Below the pieces are notes generated by a model that did not search any database, was not told the origin of the DNA, and was given only the letters and a program-made list of their open reading frames with translations. This document shows positions 50,501 to 59,082 of a DNA stretch of 64,000 nucleotides, one piece after another; position 1 is the stretch's first letter; every line of letters begins with the position of its first letter. The DNA is from Paralvinella palmiformis. Lineage: Eukaryota; Annelida; Polychaeta; Terebellida; Alvinellidae. The DNA is taken from assembly GCA_025642065.1 (NCBI GenBank), contig JAODUP010000035.1:328501-392500 (forward strand), in the 5' to 3' direction. Both the position numbers and the translations under genes were made by a program.

Positions 50501-53125
50501 CTGGCCAATCGGGAGATAGTATTTGAGTCACATGACCATCATAGTGCAAAACGGACGTTTACTAGCCAAGATCAGCAGTCCACCAAAATCTCTCTCATCC
50601 TTCAAGCGTGGTTTTTATATTCAGTACATATTTATAAATATGACATTTGAAATGGCTACAGCAGTAGATTTTGCTATTATTTCAGATCAGGAAACTATCG
50701 GATGATAAATATTTGGCGTTGATCATGACCCATTTCCAGCTGATAATGCCATACCAGTGGCAAGGCATTATTAAAGCTAATACGGTGGGGAGATCATTAA
50801 TTCGCACAACACTTACCATAATGTGTCATGGGATTTTATTCCGCACCATGTGGTGCCCAGAGATTTATTAATTTTATTAAAATATCTGGGAATTCAGAAA
50901 AAATGCATCCTAGAAGAAACACTGATCCCTCTACACAGGACTGTAGAACAAACTAGTCATCTGCATAAAAAGCAAAACAATGTTCCCATTTAATTAATTT
51001 ATTGCTTGATTCTGGTGATACAACATAAAGTTATATACCACAATTAAAAAATTACAAATAATACTTTAGTAATAGTCAAATATTTCAATCAAGTATATAT
51101 AATATATTAAAATACATTTTAAGGTGGCATCACTTTATGATTGCTAACTGGTGTTCCCCTGTGTTATTTGAGTTTTATAGTTTTCAGTAAAGTTTCTTTT
51201 AATGAACAAACACACAAATGTGTATGTCTGTTCGCAAATTATTTATAAATGTTATATGAGGCTGAGGTTACCAGTGTGAAATTACCAAAGTCCGAGGTTA
51301 CTGTAATTCATAACACCTAATATCTACATGTATATGAGCTCAGAATATATTTAATTATGTTTTAAATGTAAAGTGCCTTGGAGCAATTCAAGTTGAATAA
51401 GGCACAATATATAATATTATTATCATAGATTTAAGGAAATAATCCAAATTACTGGAGGGTTGCCATAACAGCTTCACTGGATGGCAGATTAGAAGGCATG
51501 AAGAAGTCGGGTGCTCTGGTTGTTGTGGGTGGGTTATGCTCAAATTATGTCAATGTTGAAACAAGATTTAAATCACAACTGGTGTCAGATTGTGTGGTGC
51601 TACAAATCTGCCATTTGTATAATACCACTGCTGAAACACACAGCATGAAAATCAGGATGTTGTGATACACATTTCACATCTGAGTCAACTAAAATCCGGT
51701 CTCAGGATTAACTGACACACCAAGATCGCATAGAGTATCAGACTCAGCATTCCCAGTTCTCCTTGTGCTTTCTTCGATCTCTACATCTTGTAATATTCCT
51801 TCTGGCTCAAATTGATATGGCAGCATGTCATTCATGTCGTAATTTTAACAAGATTACTACTTTTCTGGAATTATTCTTGGCTAACACTTGCTTACATGCT
51901 TTTATGTCAAATTTTATAACTATCCAGGACAAAACTAGACTATGACTTTCAGCGAGACTGATCATCATGATATATTTTCAAAATAACATCCCTACAGCCT
52001 AAAAAAAAGTTTTCTGATTACTTTCATCCTATATTTTAAAGCTATAGATAAGACCAATTCTAGTCATTTCATATTTTCAGCAAATCAAAACTTATATTAA
52101 CTGCAACTGATATGTGGATATTTTAATAAAATGTACATTAAATTGTCAGTGCTGAACAACAAGAGTGACCACTACAAGGTATCTGTATGAATATTAAATT
52201 TTGTAAATTTTTACTCCATAATTTGCAGTGCAGGGCTGCGTACTGAAGTGATCAACAGCTGTTTGTTTCTTAGTTTATGTGTGTAATATCATCATTCTCT
52301 ATTTCCCCAATACCGAATAAGCACGAATATTCTGCTGTGTAAATTATTAATCAATCAAGTTCGTCCAGAGTCAGAAATTTATTACGACTTTTCTACCCAT
52401 AAAAAAACCTCACCACGTCAATAAACTCGTTTTTATTATAATCATTTGAAGATAGTGGCCACCAAAGCACTGTTCTAATAAACGGTTAGATCTATATTCT
52501 AATTACCAATCATCTTATGACATCTATCATCCTATGTAGATCTAGTCTATAAATATAATTTGACGATAAATCTGTAGGATAATTAGTGTGCCGAACCAGC
52601 CAAAGAGTGATATAAATATTGAAATTCTACAGGTGTCTGTACTTATAAAAAAATTGCCCATTAGTTTGTGAAGGTGATTAGCTATTAATGTTAAAAGATT
52701 ATCATGTGATAATCACGATCACACAGCAACGTTTCAGAAACTGAGGAGGCAAAACGATGACGAATTTACCACGTATAAAACTTTGTAGTGTGCCATCCAG
52801 TGATGAAGAACGATTAATGTTCCACTCAACTTTGATAAAAACCAAAAGAAAACTGATACGTTATATCTCAGACGTACAAATTGTCCCGATCTCACGACGG
52901 AGACACCGAATCTCAAAACAAACGGGACAGCCAGCGGGCTGGCGAAAATAGGGGACGATACGGATTTGTTTTCATGGCCAGACTTACTTCCAGGGTGTAG
53001 TTGGTGCTGATCCTCACGAATGACTCCCATGCGCCCTCTTGGGCACCGCTGTCCATGTTTAGGTCCAGACATAAGTCGTCAAACCTCTTTCGGATGTCGC
53101 CCGAGCCATCTTCGAGGATACCCAT
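32329..53125 (-). CDS. RBL1: Retinoblastoma-like pocket protein (p107/p130 type), 23 exons, with two frame disruptions
   Basis: Pocket proteins bind E2F/DP and, in p107/p130, cyclin-Cdk and the MuvB core to repress cell-cycle genes. Exons run from 53125-52988 (start) to 32523-32329 (stop) and are listed separately. Without two single extra bases, the coding length is 3240 bases (1079 residues), normal for this family. Seen in order: N-terminal cyclin-fold region (GDSLHWLACALYVACR; NFPAISDDLVNSYHLLLCC), pocket A (exons about 9-13; LYYKVLE, FYFYKVIELVIRAEEGL), a spacer with RRRLF (cyclin-docking RxL), pocket B (SFALFLRKVYHLASVRLQDLCDRL; DRHLDQLIMCSVYVM; SFQDIMKCYRQQPQAQSH) and a C-terminal SP-rich part. 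The spacer RxL and C-terminal pattern favour p107/p130 over pRB. As written, exons 3 and 17 shift frame and meet UGA codons at 44926-44924 and 35618-35616. This could be sequencing error, pseudogenisation or something rarer. Confidence 0.93.
33003..33170 (-). CDS. RBL1: RBL exon 22
   Basis: 56 codons: ADVPILSPLPLARCQQQSPR then KMLYCFNKSPAT, the PLSP.P..R...SPR...(Y/F)(Y)FN.SP pattern of the C-terminal region. Donor GTACGT. Confidence 0.9.
33328..33384 (-). CDS. RBL1: RBL exon 21 (19 codons)
   Basis: IFVDKLKKFSLKFATTDEA, end of pocket B. Donor GTATGT. Confidence 0.9.
34300..34451 (-). CDS. RBL1: RBL exon 20
   Basis: STLPVMLPNSDPPTPTRMAG then EQRGDLIHFYNT. PPTPTR and RGDLI.FYN are family signatures. 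Donor GTAAGT. Confidence 0.94.
34697..34781 (-). CDS. RBL1: RBL exon 19
   Basis: VYRSILMSRRQRQASGDSDS then TGSQKSK. The Ser-rich insert lies within pocket B. Donor GTACTC, phase 1. Confidence 0.9.
34915..34986 (-). CDS. RBL1: RBL exon 18
   Basis: 24 codons: RSFQDIMKCYRQQPQAQSH, almost invariant in p107/p130. Donor GTAAGT. Confidence 0.95.
35555..35732 (-). CDS. RBL1: RBL exon 17, pocket B, carries +1 frame disruption
   Basis: VYHLASVRLQDLCDRLVIDS then RQIWTCFEHTLDEPH and UGA at 35618-35616. The family sequence continues one base later as DLLKDRHLDQLIMCSVYVMG to donor GTAATA. Length 178; 177 is required by the phase-0 junctions on both sides. Confidence 0.92.
35968..36158 (-). mobile_element. 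tRNA-derived SINE in RBL intron 16
   Basis: Reverse full-length copy of the 9110-9288 family (GGGCCGAGCGACCTCCAAAG, AATGAAGCGAAAATCAAAGA, GACCAC...GGAGTCACCCC). Confidence 0.9.
36531..36737 (-). CDS. RBL1: RBL exon 16, start of pocket B
   Basis: 69 codons ending KRTGSFALFLRK at donor GTATGG. The LF.RKVYHLA.VRL boundary of pocket B is split between this exon and the next. Confidence 0.92.
36804..36840. repeat. Perfect 17-bp inverted repeat, 3-base loop
   Basis: AATGTTATTCATATACC, loop AAT, GGTATATGAATAACATT. Lies in RBL intron 15. Confidence 0.95.
37365..37430 (-). repeat. SINE fragment in RBL intron 15
   Basis: CACAGCCACTTTTGTGCACA and GATAGGCTAAATGAGCCGAG match the 3' part of the 9110-9288 family. 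Confidence 0.75.
37913..38127 (-). CDS. RBL1: RBL exon 15, spacer with cyclin-docking RRRLF
   Basis: Ser/Thr/Pro-rich spacer. RRRLF at 38048-38062 matches the RxL cyclin A/E docking motif found in the spacers of p107 and p130. Donor GTAACT, phase 0. Confidence 0.88.
38269..38450 (-). mobile_element. tRNA-derived SINE in RBL intron 14
   Basis: Reverse near-full copy: TAGGCTAAATGAGCCGAGCG through CTAGACCACGGAGGCGCCCC, including the tRNA-like head at its right end. Confidence 0.9.
39679..39919 (-). CDS. RBL1: RBL exon 14, end of pocket A and start of spacer
   Basis: IEESVLESQAWKTDSPLWDV (the WK.(D/E)SPLW motif) followed by a Ser/Pro-rich spacer. Donor GTAGCC after one base of a Gly codon. Confidence 0.9.
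40643..40775 (-). mobile_element. tRNA-derived SINE, head-truncated, in RBL intron 13
   Basis: Blocks CAGCCACCTTTGTGCACAAG, CGAGCGACCTCCAAAGG and B-box complement GGATTTGAACCCAGG. Confidence 0.82.
40960..41080 (-). CDS. RBL1: RBL exon 13
   Basis: FPWVIDIFKVQGFYFYKVIE then LVIRAEEGLSRDVVKHL. Phase 0 at donor GTATGT. Confidence 0.92.
41343..41425 (-). CDS. RBL1: RBL exon 12
   Basis: QDIFHKALIACCMEIVLYSY, the F(H)(R/K)SL(L)ACC(L)E helix of pocket A. Donor GTACCA, phase 2. Confidence 0.92.
41609..41755 (-). CDS. RBL1: RBL exon 11
   Basis: 49 codons: FAKKRLQLAESLYYKVLENV, the conserved LYYKVLE helix of pocket A. Donor GTAAGT. Confidence 0.93.
41904..41985 (-). CDS. RBL1: RBL exon 10
   Basis: 82 bases: SQCSNNPEEEIKKRLETMGE. 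Corresponds to the pocket-A helix with the C..P...I..R pattern. Donor GTAAGC. Confidence 0.85.
42134..42300 (-). CDS. RBL1: RBL exon 9, start of pocket A
   Basis: RLAPSTPLTGRKYLTEKTET then TPVTTATQSVHRLQGLLSG, with Cdk-type TP sites just before the A box. Donor GTAAGT, phase 2. Confidence 0.91.
42378..42668. mobile_element. hAT-like MITE (CAGGGTTC ends) in RBL intron 8
   Basis: Inverted ends CAGGGTTCATACA and its counterpart GTGCGAACCCTG bound about 285 bases full of CCAGGACTTTCCAGG and AAGGACCTTTTC blocks arranged in both orientations. CAGGG..C ends and the small size suggest a non-autonomous hAT-type element. A possible worn 8-bp duplication starts TACTG on both sides. Confidence 0.72.
42994..43174 (-). 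CDS. RBL1: RBL exon 8
   Basis: KAINARYEEHVLNCGDFDER then VFLDPNADAEIGTP, matching the linker ahead of pocket A. Phase 0 at the less common donor GTCTGT. Confidence 0.9.
43342..43406 (-). CDS. RBL1: RBL exon 7
   Basis: 65 bases, VIKGRQENLSGVLEIGNFEA. Acceptor ATGTTAG, donor GTAGGT. Confidence 0.9.
43565..43770 (-). repeat. SINE-like repeat in RBL intron 6
   Basis: TTTTAGCTCAGTACTGGTCAC, then a GGACTTGATCCCACACTCC B-box-like complement. Same family as 48800-48960. Confidence 0.6.
43845..44005 (-). CDS. RBL1: RBL exon 6
   Basis: GLPESFDLRDYKPPSEVPCL then the HDG...AKGIKEHWWKPHVRKLFE motif typical of p107/p130. Phase 0 at donor GTGAGT. Confidence 0.93.
44171..44296 (-). CDS. RBL1: RBL exon 5
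   Basis: GNFPAISDDLVNSYHLLLCC, highly conserved in p107/p130. Ends in phase 1 at donor GTTAGT. Confidence 0.94.
44652..44716 (-). CDS. RBL1: RBL exon 4
   Basis: 65 bases, RLPCSVKELFNFTWTMFVNV, acceptor TTTTCAG, donor GTAAAT. In phase with the shifted reading of exon 3. Confidence 0.92.
44888..45089 (-). CDS. RBL1: RBL exon 3, carries +1 frame disruption
   Basis: Reads SLLEFFKKIRKWANMANLP and on to NFAVSSVIYKKFRPIFLDIF, then HDPA and UGA at 44926-44924. The family sequence continues one base later as EEKPKPPRSRKHK to donor GTATGT. Exon length is 202; 201 is required to keep phase with exons 2 and 4. Confidence 0.9.
45446..45579 (-). CDS. RBL1: RBL exon 2
   Basis: 134 bases: GDSLHWLACALYVACRNTVV, then PTVGSGHVEGNFVSLTRLL. 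Strong pocket-protein signature. Ends in phase 2 at donor GTAGGT. Confidence 0.94.
47322..47458. repeat. 69-bp tandem duplication
   Basis: Two copies starting AGAGAAATGATTAATTGCTG and ending AACGGTTTGGAAATATTTA, differing at a few sites. On the minus strand it begins about 20 bases after the donor of the possible alternative exon. Confidence 0.92.
47480..47566 (-). CDS. Possible alternative first exon of RBL (29 codons)
   Basis: ATG at 47566-47564 opens MDYETANSGPSPNPNNKAKP and ends in phase 0 at a perfect donor GTGAGT. That phase would join RBL exon 2 in frame. No homology was recognised. It could also be chance or part of an unrelated transcript. Confidence 0.3.
48800..48960 (-). repeat. 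SINE-like repeat in RBL intron 1
   Basis: TCTTTAGCCGCAATACTGGTC, AAGGAAACATCCCACCCACA, AATTCAAACCTTGACC and a GCTATACAGGTGCC end. Same family as 20885-21052. Confidence 0.65.
49550..49950 (+). repeat. Interspersed repeat, copy 2 of 3
   Basis: TATCATAGATATAAGGAAATA, AATTACTGGAGGGTAG and the following sequence correspond to 17850-18270 (reversed) and 51420-51750. Confidence 0.6.
51420..51750 (+). repeat. Interspersed repeat, copy 3 of 3
   Basis: ATCATAGATTTAAGGAAATA, CCAAATTACTGGAGGGTTGCC. Boundaries uncertain. Confidence 0.6.
52988..53125 (-). CDS. RBL1: RBL exon 1 (start codon)
   Basis: 46 codons, MGILEDGSGDIRKRFDDLCL then DLNMDSGAQEGAWESFVRIS and NYTLE, ending in phase 0 at donor GTAAGT. 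LNMDxGA...AWESF...YTLE is the pocket-protein N-terminus. An upstream in-frame Met at 53287 is rejected because that stretch overlaps the E2F/CCAAT promoter motifs. Confidence 0.92.
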
Positions 53126-53238
53126 CTTGGAATCGAGCAGAATCCAATCGAAAACGGCACAGATGTGGTAATGTTTTTCCCGAGGCCGCCCAGCTCTAAA
53201 CACGGCCACAAAGCCTGTAAACAGAACTCTCGCGCAAC

Positions 53239-53248
53239 TTGGCGCCAA
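53239..53248. promoter_or_regulatory. Palindromic E2F site (proximal)
   Basis: TTGGCGCCAA, second E2F-type palindrome, about 115 bases upstream of the RBL ATG and 39 bases from the distal site. A CCAAT box lies between them. Confidence 0.82.
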
Positions 53249-53275
53249 ATATCGACCAATCACGGCCGAGAACCG

Positions 53276-53289
53276 ATTTGGCGCCAAAT
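53276..53289. promoter_or_regulatory. Palindromic E2F site (distal)
   Basis: ATTTGGCGCCAAAT, a perfect 14-bp palindrome matching the E2F/DP consensus TTTSGCGC on both strands, about 150 bases upstream of the RBL ATG. Confidence 0.85.
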
Positions 53290-53480
53290 GGATGGCGAGT
53301 AGTTTTTGGTGGTGGCGAACCGATAAATATGGCGAAAGGAAGTGCTGAGATTGGGAGATGTTTGTTTGCTATGGCGGAATCTGGGCAAGGGTAGATCGTG
53401 ATTTTGAGGACGACCAATGGAGAGGTTGTCACCGACGCCGACATCCGTATTTCACTGTTGGATGGCGGCCAAGTGACCGG

Positions 53481-54015
53481 TGACGGGAGGTTGCGCTCAG
53501 CGCTCTGGCAAAGTGATCTTGCTTCTTGTTGGGGCTTGCTTGGTTGCTGCCGTATTTTAGCTAATCGATGATGTTCGCAGTTGCAACACGTCGTTAATGT
53601 CTACCTGGGAAGGGGTTAAATATATAAATAAATATGTGTATCTGTCTCGCATAATAGAAGTGATTCTGATGTATTTTATTGTGGTTATTATATCATGCTT
53701 GACTGAGTCGGGTCTTTTGCCCCTTCATTAGATCTAATTGCTCACCTGGTCCTTTCACCTTTGCTCCTTGTTCTTTGACATATAACTTTAAAAAGTTTGA
53801 TTTCTACAATTGAAATTTTGTTAAATATACTTATTTTGTTGTGTTATTTTTTTAATTTGCTATAGATTATAAAAAACTATCAAGAAAAATTAATAGTTAT
53901 ATCATGTTACATATATGATTAATTAAAAATAACCAATGTTTCATTTTACATATATCAATTGTAATTAAGGATACACTCACTGGAACTATAAGAATCCCCC
54001 CTAATGTTATTACAC
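53481..54015. other. No gene seen
   Basis: AT-rich sequence between the RBL promoter and the first foldback element. Confidence 0.5.
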
Positions 54016-54019
54016 TCGG

Positions 54020-54680
54020 GTCTGTTCCCATTGGTAGATGAACGTTATGACCATGCACCCGTGGACGTTTTGGCCACAGAAAATATTCAGGGTAGACGTT
54101 TTGGCTTTATCATGTTTTTTTGTTGTAAATGTGCATATTATGAATTAGCTATGATATGAACTGATTTACATCCTGGCTTTATATGCATTGCAGTAAATTT
54201 GGAGTAGATCATGGTGTATTATAGTTTCTTTTTAAAGCAAATACCTTTGTATTTCCAGAGTTTGAGTTTCTCATTTAGTGGCATACCCTTACCATTTACT
54301 CTTCAATTGATGACTTCTCTACAAAAAATAAATTTAAAAGCAAATTGATACCTTTATATTCCAGAGTTTGAGGTTCTCATTTAGTGGCATACTCTTTTTT
54401 TATTACTAAAGTACCTAAGGTGGTTTCTAAATTAAATGTATTTTACATCAATAAAATACTATATTTGATCAGTTTTAATTATGTAAAATACATTTAATTT
54501 AGAACAAATACAGCTTCTAAATACTTCTATGTTATTCATATTTACACTTACAAATATCACATTAAATCATATTGTGTACATTTGCAACAAACAACTACCT
54601 GAATATTATCTGTGGCAAAAACATCCAGGGGTGAATGGCTGTGGCCGAAACGACTGTGACCAAAACATCCTACAATAGTT
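54020..54680. mobile_element. Foldback/MITE-like element A (GACGTTTTGGCCACAG arms)
   Basis: The left arm (54041-54130) and right arm (54565-54670) are inverted copies about 100 bases long: GGACGTTTTGGCCACAG then AATATTCAGG, and in reverse GGATGTTTTTGCCACAG then AATATTCAGG. Within each arm the GTTTTGG-type phrase is repeated. The interior holds a direct repeat (54237-54290, 54335-54395) and a perfect palindrome (54425-54504). No coding capacity. Confidence 0.82.
54425..54504. repeat. Perfect 24-bp inverted repeat, 32-base loop
   Basis: Arms 54425-54448 (begins TTCTAAATTAAATG) and 54481-54504 (ends CATTTAATTTAGAA) are exact reverse complements. Confidence 0.95.
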
Positions 54681-56234
54681 CCGATTCATTTTTCTGATCT
54701 AGGGATCATCATAATTGCAATTGTTCATGACATCCAAAGAGTAAAGAGAATAGTTACCAAAAAAATTAAATAAAAAGCCTGATTAAAGCCTTAATATTTA
54801 CTTGTATATAGATATTTCTTTGAAGCAAGCAGATCTTGAGATGACAGACAATGAATAAAGAGAACAGTTAGCAAGCAGATCTCACTTTTTAGTAATTAAG
54901 AAATCGAATCCCTACAAATAGTGCTGTTAGAGTTCTGTGCATATCATAAATCTAGCTTGACAATCATGAAAATAATAACAACAGAGGTGGTGTGAAAGTG
55001 TGTAATGAAGAGTATACAAACAAGTCAACAATTGGATGGGACTGTTCCCAGCATAGAGGTCGATCATGTTAAGAGCAAAAAGTGTTATTGACCAGATCCT
55101 ATTTGAGTCCATTCCTTGTATCATATAGGTATAGTGTATGCTTGAGTTTTTTTATAGCATAACATGGCAAAATTACATTTGAGGTAAACATAGTATACAA
55201 ATAATACTGAGAATTTAACACACAGAGAGAGATATATATGAGGCATCACTAGTTCAAATAGTAACCTATACTGTATTGTTTTATGTGTAGTTCCCTAAAC
55301 CTAAATAATTTATTTATCGTTGAAAATTGCAGCAAAGATTATTTTCTTGAATAGTTAGTTTGGCCATAATTCACTAGCTTAACATAGAAACATCTACAGA
55401 CCGTCAATTATTATGACCGATCTGTCCATAACCCTCATCAAAATGGATTACGTATGTAACGGGTATATTTTGGTCAGTTTCAATATTTTAAAACTTAATT
55501 AGAAAAATATGACAAATCATTGCTGTCAAGTAACTCGTAGATAAAAACATAAATTCCTAATTCAACATTATGTATATTATTGGGTAACATTGAAATAATG
55601 ACTGAAAATTGCAATTAACTTTATCTTCATTATATAGTTAATAAAATATATTCTCAATTGTGCATGCAGTTTTTGAATGTCGGTAATGTAACAGTAAGGG
55701 AGTAGTATTAATTGCTTTATATGAATATATTTAAATTTTTTACCTGAATCATCTCAATTTTTAACATTACAGATTATTTAGACATAAACAATACAGTATA
55801 TGCAGTATATTATTATATGATTAAATTTATGCCTAGTAATTAAAAAAGTAATACTATGTGTGGAAATGTTTTCTGTAAAATAAAATCACAGCAGTTATAT
55901 TTTTTAATTAAGTGTGATTTTATTACCAGTGTTAAAAAAAATCTGATTTATTTATTTATTTGATTTAATTAAATCAGTTTGTTTTTCACAATCTATAATA
56001 TCATTCAAAATGTTTGTATGGTGCAATTATTAAATATATCTGCAGCATGTATTTCTTATGTCTAATTAAATCTTTAATGATAATTCCAACCTCAAAGCCA
56101 GTTTTATAACACTAATGGCTACAGTATGTGGCTTCACCTGTCATTGTGTGGTTACTGAAGGCTCATCTCCAACTGGGTGTGTGATTATCTAAAATAATGT
56201 GGGGGATGTGTCAAATTCCAATTGGATATGCTGT
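54681..56234. other. No gene seen
   Basis: Very AT-rich; no exon or clear repeat recognised. Confidence 0.5.
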
Positions 56235-56530
56235 GGTCATGAAGGCCCACTGTTTTGTTGTTTGGGGAGAATACCTAGGCTGTCATTTATTCAACACAGC
56301 CTCTACGTTGGAATGGTTGAGAAACCTCCTCCCCCACCACCACTTAATGTCCCTCTTTATTTTAAATAAATTAGTGGAGACGGCAGGGCCATTTAACATG
56401 GTCAGCCACCCACGATGTTGTAATCTGAGAAATTAATCTCTGGAAAGGTTTCAACCTCTTGCAGGGTTCGAACCTGTGACCGTTGGCACCGAGTGCTGGG
56501 TGATTAACCGCTAGGCCGCCGGAGCTCACT
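56235..56530 (-). mobile_element. tRNA-headed SINE copy, family of 26570-27083
   Basis: The right end reads as a tRNA-like head on the minus strand: GGCGGCCTAGCGGTTAATCA (A box), GCACTCGGTGCCAACGG, B box GGTTCGAACCCTGC. Body TCCCTCTTTATTTTAAATAAA and GGTCAGCCACCCACGATGTTG. Most complete copy of this family. Confidence 0.85.
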
Positions 56531-56575
56531 GGAAGACCCACTGTACATACTATATATATTTATAGTATGGGGAAA

Positions 56576-57120
56576 TTCTGGACAAAACCCCTTGCAATTC
56601 TGAAACCCCCAATGGACATAACACTGCATACATCACCCCCAAAACCGGATCTTGAACATAATTCCCTGAATTCTAGTGATTGTTTTTTCAATACAGTTGT
56701 CATATTCCAACAACCATTTTATGTGTGTTTATTACTGTCAATTGACTTGCCACTAGCTAATTGAAGAAAATTAGAATAATATATTAATGTTAGTAAGTCA
56801 TTTTATAATTGCAATTTGAATAGGGCAGCCACTAAATTTAAATGGCACTGATACTTTAATCTAAGAAACCCACTTTTAATTGCAATATGAATAGGTTTGC
56901 AAAGGTGTCCATGATGGGTCAAAACCCATTGAATCAACACTAAAAGGTTTTGCATACTACATTAGATGGGTATAAATAAATTATGATGATTTATAATAGG
57001 TATAAACATTAGAAATGACACCTGTGTATTATTAATAATAAAATATTTACATATATTTTCATGTGTTCATTAATTCCTATGTTCTGGGGCTTTTGTTCGA
57101 TGAGGTTTTTGTCCAGATAC
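56576..57120 (-). mobile_element. Foldback element B (GGACAAAACCCC arms)
   Basis: Left arm CTGGACAAAACCCCTTGC, AAACCCCC, GGACATAACA. The right arm (57085-57118) is the inverse, GGGGCTTTTGTT and GGTTTTTGTCCAGA. The interior block 56690-56755 is the reverse complement of the core of the elements at 28165 and 62470. Confidence 0.75.
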
Positions 57121-58780
57121 CAGTATAGGGCTGTACCGTCATTGGATTCCACCATTGGGTGTTCAGGTATATCTGCCAATAGTTAATTAATAATTATTAT
57201 TTAACTATAACTAACATAGAATTAAATTTGAAAAAACTACTTTTAAATAAATCACAATTTGTTATTCTGTATTAAATCTCAACCAAATTAAAAAAAATCA
57301 TAAATAAATTAAAAACAAATCAAAACCATTGATTTTTAAAAAGTTATTTACATCAAGCAATCCCGGTTATCACCATCTGAGGTTAAATTCCTGACCTGAT
57401 TATGTATGCCACAGTCATTACGTCTTTCTCTTTGTCTCTTTACCTTGGAGTATTGTTTATAATTTAGTTAGGTAGATATATATTTTTTGTACAACTATAC
57501 CATTGCTCTAGGGATTATAATTTTATATGTTATGGATTGTCCTAAAGATCTGTTTTATTTTATTCTCATGATTTATGAATGTAGTGTATAGATCTATTCA
57601 ATACTGTACAGCAGTGCTACATAAATTAAGAGTCATTGATTTAAATAACTTTAATAATCAAATTAGATTTTTTTAAATAAGCAGTATTATATAAAAAGGA
57701 AAATACAAAAATCAGTAAAATAAATGTAAAAACTGAAACAACTTTTGTGAAAGATTGTTTTCATGAATTTAAATCGGGATGGATGAAGTAAAAAAAAATT
57801 AAATGTCCATAACTAGAATGTATAAAGTATTTGAATCATTTATATGAATTCAGATTTGTATAACTATAAATACATGAAATTTTACTGTACACTATGTATA
57901 ATAATACTGTATAGAACAATAGCTGTGTATAATGTACAATAACATCTTATCCGTGCAACTTTCAATATTTCATAAATTAAGAGTTGTTTGATTTAAAGAA
58001 CTTTTTAATAAGGGATTTAGATTTTTTTTAAATAAACGGTGGTTAAAAAGGGAAAATAAAAAAGATATGTTTTCATAGATTTAAATTGCGATTTAAATAA
58101 ATCAGCTCGGCCAAACAAGAAGTATGCTGGTTATAGCTTCCTAACATTCAGAAGAATTAAATCACAGTATGGTGAACGCTATCAAAGGCAGCGGATAGGT
58201 CTAGAAGTATCGGTACTACTGTCTTCTCTTGATCAGCCGAGATCCTAATTAATAACATTTCTCATCCAAATCAAAGCCGTTCCAGTGCTACTAATCAGTT
58301 TCAACAAAATACTTATTCAATAAATATTTGTTTCTAAAGACAACGGCTGCCCTTCCTATGATTTGAGACAAAACCTTTAAATTTCAGACCGACCTGCAAT
58401 TCTTGAGAACAACATTCAACTATAACCTTTTTTTATTTAATGATTTTATTAGAAAAGCTTTCACGATCTTTTGATACATTCATGATAGATAATGATTTAT
58501 TAAATTAAATGTCCTTGTAATTGGGCTGATCAGATCATCCTCACGCTTCTTGACGAATGAATGGATTTAAGGACATTTTCGGTTATTATGAGAGTATAAG
58601 AGAGTAACTGTAAGGTAGTAGGATATGTATATATCAGACGATTTTATATCATGGAAGTGTGAGATTCTACAAAACAGGCATCCAAATGACGTCATATACA
58701 TGTATCTTACGAAGCGAAAGCTTATTAGAGCATATGGCCCTAGAGCGACGCGATAATTAATTATTTGCCCATGGCAGGGT
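57121..58780. other. AT-rich region with a diverged direct repeat, no gene seen
   Basis: ACATAAATTAAGAGTCATTG...TTTTTTTAAATAA at 57618-57710 is echoed at 57970-58075 (ATAAATTAAGAGTTGTTTG). Confidence 0.55.
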
Positions 58781-58844
58781 AATGTGTTCTCTTTGTTCTA
58801 TAATATCATTTGTCTGTTTTTCTCTGAAATCATTATCTCGAATC

Positions 58845-59082
58845 ATCAAAGTTGAGGGAGACGCATATGCATGGTTTGTAATTTATTGCTTCATCGCGAG
58901 GACTAACCTTAGTCAAATTTGGAATTGGCATATTCGGCGGAGAAAACTTTGCCAGCTGCTTGGTTGGATGCAAAACTCCTCCCATTAGAGTGCCACGGCC
59001 AGGATTCGAACCACCTACCTCCCACACAGGATGATCATGGGTAAGGAGTCCCACTCTAATCCATGAGACCGCAGATCGAGAC
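58845..59082 (-). mobile_element. tRNA-derived SINE, second family, copy 3
   Basis: TTGAGGGAGACGCATATG, GGAGAAAACTTTGCCAGCTG, CTTGGTTGGATG. The B-box complement CCAGGATTCGAACCACC near the right end marks the tRNA-like head. Confidence 0.82.

Larger units (their letters stand above)
45580..52987 (-). other. RBL intron 1 (7.4 kb)
   Basis: Largest intron in the window. It contains a 69-bp tandem duplication (47322-47458), a possible alternative first exon (47480-47566), and repeats at 48800-48960, 49550-49950 and 51420-51750. Otherwise AT-rich with no recognised exon. Confidence 0.75.
53126..53480 (-). promoter_or_regulatory. RBL1: RBL promoter region
   Basis: GC-richer than its surroundings, with two palindromic E2F sites (53239-53248, 53276-53289), CCAAT boxes (53255-53259, 53412-53416 on the plus strand) and several GGCGGC/GCGC motifs. 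It lies directly upstream of the RBL start codon. The transcription start was not determined. Confidence 0.7.

Noticed and set aside
52913..53287. Upstream Met (53287) as RBL start
   Set aside because: The added 54 residues overlap E2F and CCAAT motifs and show no family similarity; ATG 53125 gives the expected N-terminus.
53371..53391. Possible first exon of a divergent plus-strand gene (ATGGCGGAATCTGGGCAAGG followed by GTAG) next to the RBL promoter
   Set aside because: Only about six codons, no recognisable continuation in the 10.6 kb to the window end, and the context is simply GC-rich promoter sequence.
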